Assembly: GCA_023399355.1 (NCBI GenBank)
Contig: JAEWQC010000238.1
Location: 1 to 21,430 of the forward strand
Length of the DNA stretch: 21,430 nt
From: Bacillota bacterium
GTDB taxonomy: Bacteria; Bacillota; Clostridia; Acetivibrionales; DTU013
Direction of reading: 5' to 3'
Part shown: piece after piece, positions 17,203-21,430 of the stretch
Position numbering within the stretch: the first letter of the stretch is position 1
Layout: each line of letters starts with the position of its first letter
Translations under genes and position numbers: made by a program
Notes under the pieces: generated by a model
What the model saw: the letters and a program-made list of their open reading frames with translations, nothing else
Database searches by the model: none
Told to the model about the DNA's origin: nothing

Positions 17203-17222
17203 TCAATGCAACCTGCACCTCA

Positions 17223-17250
17223 GAATTTTCATGCTGCAACAGGAGTCCGA
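17223..17250. repeat. Flanking imperfect direct repeat, right copy
   Basis: Partner of 16988-17015, identical at 22 of 28 positions. It lies just after the stop codon of the CapA-like gene, between that gene and the short-unit array. Confidence 0.6.
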
Positions 17251-17258
17251 AAATATCT

Positions 17259-18794
17259 CTAGCTTCCCCAGTCAAGCAGAGCTGCATGTTTTACAGGAAG
17301 CAATTTGTCGTACAGCAGTCTTTCGAGCCGTTTCAATTCCAATACCTCTTTCCTTTTAAAGCCGTATGAGTTAATGCCTTTTTCCAACTGCATCATGGTC
17401 TTCCTGAAATCCAGCAGCCTGTAATCATAGCTCCCATTCTCCCCTCTCCTGATCAGGGTATACACGGGCAACACCTTGATACCGGTGATCCTCGTACTTT
17501 CCAAGCCTCCGTCCTTTCCACCGGAAAGCTCTATTCGGAGCAGCAGGGCAAGTCTTGAGTTTCTGCTGAAGGCGTTGTATGAAACCAACTCGCCGAGCGA
17601 ATAGATTATAAAGCCATCCTTCCCGTGCCCGGAATAAGGATCGTAAAAATGGTATTTTTCCATGGGCTGTGCCACATGCGGATGTCCTCCAATAATAATA
17701 TCCACACCGCACTCCATAATCCGATGACCCATCTTGATGACATTCTCGACAGGGTATGTTTCAAACTCGATACTCCAATGCAGGAGTGCAATAATCACAT
17801 CCGCTCCTTTGCGGTGCGCGGCTGCAACATGTTCTTCAATGAGAGAAATGTCGGTCCCGGGCTTATTCAAACGAATCACATTCGTCATATATTCCTTGCC
17901 GGGAATCGGGTCATACCTGTTCAGACAATAGGTATAAGAGATGAACGCTACCCTAACGCCGTTTTTTTCGATAACAGGTATCTCCGACTGTTCTTCTGAA
18001 GTCCGCGAAGTTCCTACATGCATATAGCTTTTTGAATCCAGAAAATCCAGCGTAGCAAGCAAGCCTGCCTCTCCCTGGTCCAGTGAATGATTATTGGCCG
18101 TTGAGAAGAAATTAATTCCCGCCCCTCCTCTTGCATACCTCTCAAACATTTCCGGGGTCGTGTTCAGCGCCGGAGCGGTCAGGCATACGGCCGGCAGCTC
18201 CTTTACCGGCATCGACGGATCAATGGGTGATTCAAGGTTGGCACATACAATATCTCCCGTCATGTAAAAATTCTCCACATCATCCCATAAATGCTGCGTA
18301 CTTTCAGGAGAGATCACTTCCGAACAGCTCAAATCTCCGCCTGCTGTAATAATTAGTCTTCCTTCCTTAATGAATGACCCGCGTTCCTCATTAACTGGTC
18401 TGTCTTCCTCAATAACTGGCCTGTCTTCCTCAATAACCGGCCTGTCTTCCTCAATAACTGGCCTGTTTCCCCAGACACCTGGCCCGCTTTCAGCATTAAC
18501 TGGTCTTCCTTCTGTAATAGCTGATCCACCTTCTGTATGGAAAGAGTCTCTTTCCCGAAACTCAAATTCCTGCCGGGCAAAGTATCCCTCGATATCCTTT
18601 CCGGCTTCGGCATTCTCAATCTGCCTGACAAGAGCCTTATACGCCCACCATAGCTTTTCGGATAGATCCATCGTCTTAAAATTGTCTTCATAGTCCTGGG
18701 AATATCCATACCTGCTTCCTTTAAAAAATCCGATTATATAAAGCAGAGATTTTATCAGTTTTATAAAAAGCTTTGAATCTGATACTCTTTTCAT
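17259..18794 (-). CDS. CapA / PGA_cap-family metallophosphoesterase-like protein with internal heptad repeats
   Basis: A 511-aa protein. The ATG at 18794 is preferred: it follows TTGAGG with a 9-nt gap and starts 4 nt after the upstream stop; an in-frame TTG at 18809 is the alternative. Residues 8-24 are hydrophobic and may anchor it in the membrane. Residues about 84-146 are a 7-residue repeat region (RPVIEED type). From about 147 the CapA fold is clear: GGD154L, CANLE188SP, TANNH236SLD, LLH339WS, GGH371PH373 and a YSLGEL segment; these residues form the metal site in calcineurin-like enzymes. CapA/PgsA proteins belong to poly-gamma-glutamate capsule synthesis, but no pgsB or pgsC homologue is seen here. 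A member of the same family, MslH, is a peptide epimerase in lasso-peptide MS-271 biosynthesis, so a tailoring role is possible. It is the last gene of the DUF5058 group. The family is certain and the function open. Confidence 0.9.
   Translation of the reverse strand: MKRVSDSKLFIKLIKSLLYIIGFFKGSRYGYSQDYEDNFKTMDLSEKLWWAYKALVRQIENAEAGKDIEGYFARQEFEFRERDSFHTEGGSAITEGRPVNAESGPGVWGNRPVIEEDRPVIEEDRPVIEEDRPVNEERGSFIKEGRLIITAGGDLSCSEVISPESTQHLWDDVENFYMTGDIVCANLESPIDPSMPVKELPAVCLTAPALNTTPEMFERYARGGAGINFFSTANNHSLDQGEAGLLATLDFLDSKSYMHVGTSRTSEEQSEIPVIEKNGVRVAFISYTYCLNRYDPIPGKEYMTNVIRLNKPGTDISLIEEHVAAAHRKGADVIIALLHWSIEFETYPVENVIKMGHRIMECGVDIIIGGHPHVAQPMEKYHFYDPYSGHGKDGFIIYSLGELVSYNAFSRNSRLALLLRIELSGGKDGGLESTRITGIKVLPVYTLIRRGENGSYDYRLLDFRKTMMQLEKGINSYGFKRKEVLELKRLERLLYDKLLPVKHAALLDWGS
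18352..18540. repeat. Nine 21-bp tandem repeats inside the CapA-like gene
   Basis: Nine units of 21 bp start at 18352, 18373, 18394, 18415, 18436, 18457, 18478, 18499 and 18520. The three from 18394 to 18456 are nearly identical (they encode RPVIEED heptads); the outer units are diverged (for example PVNAESG, SAITEGR, SFIKEGR). As 21 is a multiple of 3, gain or loss of units keeps the reading frame. The repeat makes an acidic, probably disordered linker between the N-terminal region and the catalytic domain. Confidence 0.92.
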
Positions 18795-18798
18795 GAAA

Positions 18799-19521
18799 TC
18801 AAGCCTCAATTTTCAGCCCGTCCCTGATCAAATTCTTTTTATACAAGAACCTGGCGGATAAAATGGAAAATGCCACACATAACGGTATGGTAACCGATGA
18901 AGGAACTGCCGGTATAAAAGCACTCATAAGGATGGCAGCAGTCAACGGTGCAACTGCCAGCTTCCAGTCCTTCAGGAAGTAATAGGCCCCCAGTGCTCCG
19001 AAAAGTGCCGGCAATATCTGTTCGAACGCCGGTTTGACCGCCGGATGATTCAACTGCTGTGAAAGGGGAAGAAGCAACAGGACCCCAAGTATCAAAATGA
19101 CTTCTCCTGCCAGTACAGATCCAGCTATTGCCAGATTGGCCACGATGTCACCTTCCCTGGTGGACGGCTTAACATTGCACGCCTCGATTGCAATTGCAGC
19201 GCTCGGTATTTTCATATTGGAAATGTTTCCTGTCAGGTAGGACATGTACATTGCACCGGCACCAAGTATCGGCGAGAATGTCAGCACCTCGACTATGGAA
19301 ACAGGCAGCATGACTGATGTTATACTTATGAGTCCACCAAGCAGGTTCTTAAAAGGAGGATATATGCCATAAACCAACCATAGAAGCAAAGGCGGTAAAA
19401 CACTGGCAACAAATCCTGCACTCAGTGTTGCACGCCCCATTCTATGTATGTAATTGTCATAGCTGTCACTGGAACAATTGTTAAAGTTGTCACTGGAACT
19501 CTTCATCGGCTTGTCACTCAC
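18799..19521 (-). CDS. Integral membrane protein, partner of the DUF5058 protein
   Basis: A polytopic membrane protein of about 240 aa that I cannot assign to a named family. A GTG start at 19521 is preferred because AGGGAGAGG lies 6 nt upstream; an in-frame TTG (19539) and ATG (19506) are alternatives. After a hydrophilic Ser/Asn-rich N-terminus there are about six hydrophobic segments, with conserved-looking pieces such as GAGAMYMSYLTGNISN and IEACNVKPSTREGDIVANLAIAGS in loops. It begins 67 bp after the DUF5058 stop and ends 4 bp before the start of the CapA-like gene. The pair of similarly sized membrane proteins suggests a two-subunit transporter or channel, so a transport or immunity role for this cluster is plausible but not shown. 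Confidence 0.82.
   Translation of the reverse strand: MSDKPMKSSSDNFNNCSSDSYDNYIHRMGRATLSAGFVASVLPPLLLWLVYGIYPPFKNLLGGLISITSVMLPVSIVEVLTFSPILGAGAMYMSYLTGNISNMKIPSAAIAIEACNVKPSTREGDIVANLAIAGSVLAGEVILILGVLLLLPLSQQLNHPAVKPAFEQILPALFGALGAYYFLKDWKLAVAPLTAAILMSAFIPAVPSSVTIPLCVAFSILSARFLYKKNLIRDGLKIEA
18804..18807 (-). promoter_or_regulatory. Ribosome binding site deciding the CapA-like start
   Basis: The GAGG core (within TTGAGG on the minus strand) lies 9 nt before the ATG at 18794 and inside the end of the upstream gene, which ends at 18799. It supports the ATG rather than the TTG at 18809 and indicates translational coupling. Confidence 0.6.
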
Positions 19522-19527
19522 AAAGAT

Positions 19528-19536
19528 CCTCTCCCT
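19528..19536 (-). promoter_or_regulatory. Ribosome binding site deciding a GTG start
   Basis: AGGGAGAGG on the minus strand lies 6 nt before the GTG at 19521. The upstream TTG at 19539 falls at the edge of this site and the ATG at 19506 is over 20 nt away, so GTG is the best-supported start of the membrane protein. Confidence 0.55.
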
Positions 19537-19588
19537 CAATCACAATTTCCACCCAACAAGGGCAGGTAACAAGGTGTCTCAACCCATT

Positions 19589-20305
19589 TCAAACAAAAAA
19601 CCCGGAGAAAATAACAGCACATGCCATTGCGCCCAACATACTGAATGTTACGGCAAATTCCTTCAGCCAATCCAGCTTGAACTTGATAATCAGAAGCGCC
19701 AATACTGTCATAATGACACCGCCTGCTGCCAGTGTGACAAGGGGCAGCCCTCCCGACGTCACAGGACCGGCGATGAAAATGCTGAAGACCCCGAGAAAAG
19801 CTGCATTGATCATTGTATTCTTCCATTTTGAATCAGACCCTGCGATTTTTGAATATTTGCCCTGAAGCTTTCTAAGGAAAAGCACAATGAGAACTACGGC
19901 CCACACAGAGCCGAATGTCATAATCCATATGGAGGAAGCGAACACCTGTGAAGTATACCCAATGCCGCCAAGTCCCTCCACCCCCATACTTTTTGCACCG
20001 ATACCGGCAGCCAGCAGTTCGTATGCCGTAGATCCCATAATGGACTGACGGATCCAGGGAATTGGAATGCCCAGCACCGGAGCCATTGCAATAAGCGCCA
20101 CAACCGCGGAGACAGCAGGAATGACACTTGTCACTGCTCCCGTCCTTAGCGCCTTGATCATTTGTTCCTTCGTTAATCCGCATCTACGGCCTTCTTTAAA
20201 AGAAACCCGAATAAACAGAAACGCCTGCAGTGCAACAAGTAATGTAATAATCATTCCGCAGATATAGAATAATCCGTTGTTAGCAATATGAAGATACTCC
20301 CTCAT
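19589..20305 (-). CDS. DUF5058-family integral membrane protein
   Basis: A 238-aa protein of the uncharacterised DUF5058 family, recognised from overall pattern: an N-terminal helix, then VSFKEGRRCGLTKEQM, LGIPIPWIRQSIMGSTAYEL, an IWIMTFGSVW segment, KWKNTMINAAFLGV and a C-terminal FAVTFSMLGAMACAVIFSGF. About seven hydrophobic helices are visible. The ATG at 20305 is chosen because AAGGAG stands 10 nt upstream and the protein begins MREYLHIAN as a membrane protein should. The open frame continues a further 60 codons upstream to 20485, but that part is simply the 30-bp minisatellite read through. It is first of a three-gene group with a second membrane protein and the CapA-like gene. The family has no established biochemical function; in this context transport or immunity is an inference. 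Confidence 0.88.
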   Translation of the reverse strand: MREYLHIANNGLFYICGMIITLLVALQAFLFIRVSFKEGRRCGLTKEQMIKALRTGAVTSVIPAVSAVVALIAMAPVLGIPIPWIRQSIMGSTAYELLAAGIGAKSMGVEGLGGIGYTSQVFASSIWIMTFGSVWAVVLIVLFLRKLQGKYSKIAGSDSKWKNTMINAAFLGVFSIFIAGPVTSGGLPLVTLAAGGVIMTVLALLIIKFKLDWLKEFAVTFSMLGAMACAVIFSGFFV

Positions 20306-20315
20306 TCCACATTGT

Positions 20316-20321
20316 CTCCTT
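20316..20321 (-). promoter_or_regulatory. Ribosome binding site deciding the DUF5058 start
   Basis: AAGGAG on the minus strand, 10 nt before the ATG at 20305. No comparable site precedes the ATG at 20485, supporting the short form of the protein and a non-coding status for the repeat array. Confidence 0.65.
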
Positions 20322-20344
20322 CCATATGCCCACTTTTGTACTGT

Positions 20345-20503
20345 GTTTGTTACGGATGCCGTATTTTGTCGCGGTTTTCCCCGAATGCCAGTGTTCCGCT
20401 GCGGTCTACCCCGATTACCTGTACTTTTCCGCGGTTTACCACGGATGCCTGTGTTCTGCCGTGGTTTACCACGGATGCCGCACATTTACTGCAGTCTACC
20501 CCA
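20345..20503. repeat. 30-bp tandem repeat array with hairpin-forming units, between NRPS and DUF5058 genes
   Basis: About 5.3 units: 20345-20373 (29 bp), 20374-20403, 20404-20433, 20434-20463, 20464-20493 and a partial unit running to about 20503. The last partial unit crosses the NRPS stop codon (20496-20498). On the minus strand the units contain small inverted repeats: CGTGG-TAAA-CCACG in one and CCGTGG-TAAA-CCGCGG (one wobble) in another; other units pair less well. There are no unique spacers, so it is not a CRISPR array. It occupies nearly all of the NRPS to DUF5058 leader. Confidence 0.9.
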
Positions 20504-21430
20504 GGAACAACTCCAACAGCTTTATGTACAAGCCGGCAAACTCTTTCATTTTCACCTTGTTCAGCCTTCTTCCGTTGAACCTGCAGAGGCAGCTTGTCCT
20601 GCCCGCCTCTTCACCGATTTCGAAGGCAATGTCATATAGTTCAAGAACATCAAAGCTGGGACTGATCATGTCAGACTTATAAAGCAGCGGGACAACTGAG
20701 CATCTTTCTTTAGGGATGCTTTTACCTCCTGTATCCTTTATTCGATAGGTATCCGTTTCTGTGATGTTTTTCATGTTTTCGCAAACCTGCTTGAACAAGT
20801 CGCTGAATTTATTCACATTCTGTAAATCGATCGGAATGGAATAGATGATGTCCCTTTTCTCAGCCGCCGTTTGAATCGTTAACTGCTCTTTGGTGGAAAT
20901 CTGACAAAGCAGGTAAGCGTAGACTGAAAGCAGGATATCCGTCCTGCTGAAAAGCATGGTTTCAGTCAGTTCGACCATTTTTGCTTCTATCGACTCATCC
21001 AGATTCAGCTTCAGGCTGACCTCTTTATTTGATTTTTCCTCCACCATGAAATACTCCTGAGGCAATTCGACAGTTTTTATCAAGTGCCCGATTTCCATAG
21101 TCCCATCAGCATTCTGAATAAAATCGGCAAGCATTGCTACCGTCGGATAGGCAAACAAGTCAGTGATCTTAACCTTTCCAGGGTACAATTGGTCTACTTT
21201 GGCATGCATCTTGATCAGCAATATGGAATATCCACCCAGTTCAAAAAATCTGTCGTTGATGCCGACTCTCTCTACGCCAAGGACTTCCTTCCATATTTCC
21301 ACAAGCCTTTCTTCGATCTCGTTGGTGGGTTCGGCATAATCCCGGCCTGTACCTATCCCGCCTTCAGGCTCGGGAAGCGCTTTTCTGTCCACCTTGCCGT
21401 TTGGCGACAGCGGTATGCTCTCAAGCTTTA
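20496..21430 (-). CDS. NRPS, C-terminal part: end of adenylation domain, carrier domain, half condensation domain (start lies outside window)
   Basis: The 3' end of an NRPS gene; the frame is open at the window edge. It enters within adenylation core A10 (LPLSPNGKVDRKALP-like; the GTG at 21392 is the internal Val codon of this motif, not a start). A peptidyl carrier domain follows with DRFFELGGYS; the phosphopantetheine serine codon is at 21225-21227. After a linker the last about 200 residues resemble only the C-terminal lobe of a condensation domain (SLKLNLDESIEAKM, LLSVYAYLLCQISTKEQLTI); no HHxxxDG motif is present. The protein ends at the TAG at 20496-20498 without a thioesterase, so the chain must pass to another protein; the KS of the giant protein is the natural candidate. 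The terminal half C domain may be a decayed domain or a docking element. NRPS identity is certain. Confidence 0.93.
   Translation of the reverse strand, partial: KLESIPLSPNGKVDRKALPEPEGGIGTGRDYAEPTNEIEERLVEIWKEVLGVERVGINDRFFELGGYSILLIKMHAKVDQLYPGKVKITDLFAYPTVAMLADFIQNADGTMEIGHLIKTVELPQEYFMVEEKSNKEVSLKLNLDESIEAKMVELTETMLFSRTDILLSVYAYLLCQISTKEQLTIQTAAEKRDIIYSIPIDLQNVNKFSDLFKQVCENMKNITETDTYRIKDTGGKSIPKERCSVVPLLYKSDMISPSFDVLELYDIAFEIGEEAGRTSCLCRFNGRRLNKVKMKEFAGLYIKLLELFLG

Larger units (their letters stand above)
16886..17258. other. Non-coding gap with repeat array; probable promoter region of the MFS operon
   Basis: This 373-bp gap separates the CapA-like gene stop from the MFS start. About half of it is a short-unit tandem array (17024-17202), flanked by a pair of imperfect direct repeats. 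A small inverted repeat, TGTGC-TCCC-GCACA at 16955-16968, lies about 70 bp upstream of the MFS start and could be an operator or a weak hairpin. I see no convincing -35/-10 pair and no strong terminator after the CapA-like gene. Only short, repeat-driven open frames occur here. Confidence 0.5.

Noticed and set aside
18353..18709. 118-codon alternate frame over the CapA-like repeat region
   Set aside because: A shifted-frame product of the 21-bp repeats; the CapA frame holds the conserved motifs.
20306..20485. 60-codon N-terminal extension of the DUF5058 protein made of GIRGKPRQNT-like repeats
   Set aside because: It is the 30-bp intergenic array read in an open frame; no ribosome site precedes 20485, whereas AAGGAG precedes the internal ATG at 20305, and the protein family begins at the membrane helix.
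20345..20503. Possible CRISPR array
   Set aside because: Units are contiguous and similar throughout, with no unique spacers and no cas genes nearby.
21390..21392. GTG as a start codon for the NRPS at the right edge
   Set aside because: It is the Val of adenylation core A10 (GKVDRK); the frame continues upstream off the window.

Overview
The window (roughly 45-48% G+C by eye) is a slice of a nonribosomal peptide/polyketide biosynthetic gene cluster. All supported genes lie on the minus strand, so transcription runs from high to low coordinates. Good AGGAGG-type ribosome sites, CPBP-family membrane proteins, a DUF5058 protein and the style of the condensation domains point to a Bacillota host, probably a clostridial anaerobe. 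No rRNA or other taxonomic marker is present, so this is an inference.

In transcription order: (1) 21430-20496 is the 3' end of an NRPS gene (end of an adenylation domain, a carrier domain and the C-terminal half of a condensation domain). (2) 20345-20503 is a 30-bp minisatellite whose units can form small hairpins. (3) 20305-17259 is a tight three-gene group: a DUF5058 membrane protein, a second integral membrane protein and a CapA-family metallophosphoesterase-like protein carrying nine 21-bp in-frame repeats. (4) 17258-16886 is a non-coding gap with a 10-11-bp repeat array flanked by imperfect 28-bp direct repeats. (5) 16885-14034 is an MFS exporter overlapping by 4 bp a membrane-anchored S12 (class C beta-lactamase-like) serine hydrolase with the ClbP/ZmaM prodrug-peptidase layout. 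(6) 13925-12223 holds two related CPBP membrane proteins with decayed active sites. (7) 12191-1404 is one giant gene of 3595 codons with order KS-ACP-C-FkbH-VOC-(VOC)-PCP-C-FkbH(degenerate)-PCP-C. (8) 1371-1 is the start of another NRPS gene (half condensation domain, then an adenylation domain).

Inferred joint function: the first NRPS hands its chain to the trans-AT-type KS of the giant protein. The C-FkbH-PCP units then condense it with a glycerate-derived unit. FkbH domains load D-glycerate from 1,3-bisphosphoglycerate, and the giant protein has no adenylation domain. The terminal C domain passes the chain to the last NRPS. The MFS protein, the serine hydrolase, the CPBP pair and the DUF5058 pair are candidates for export, prodrug cleavage and self-protection.

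The most unusual points are the adenylation-free C-FkbH-PCP modules with an in-line VOC domain, the decayed duplicate FkbH, half condensation domains at two protein ends, the ClbP-like hydrolase, and three unrelated tandem repeat arrays within 3.5 kb.
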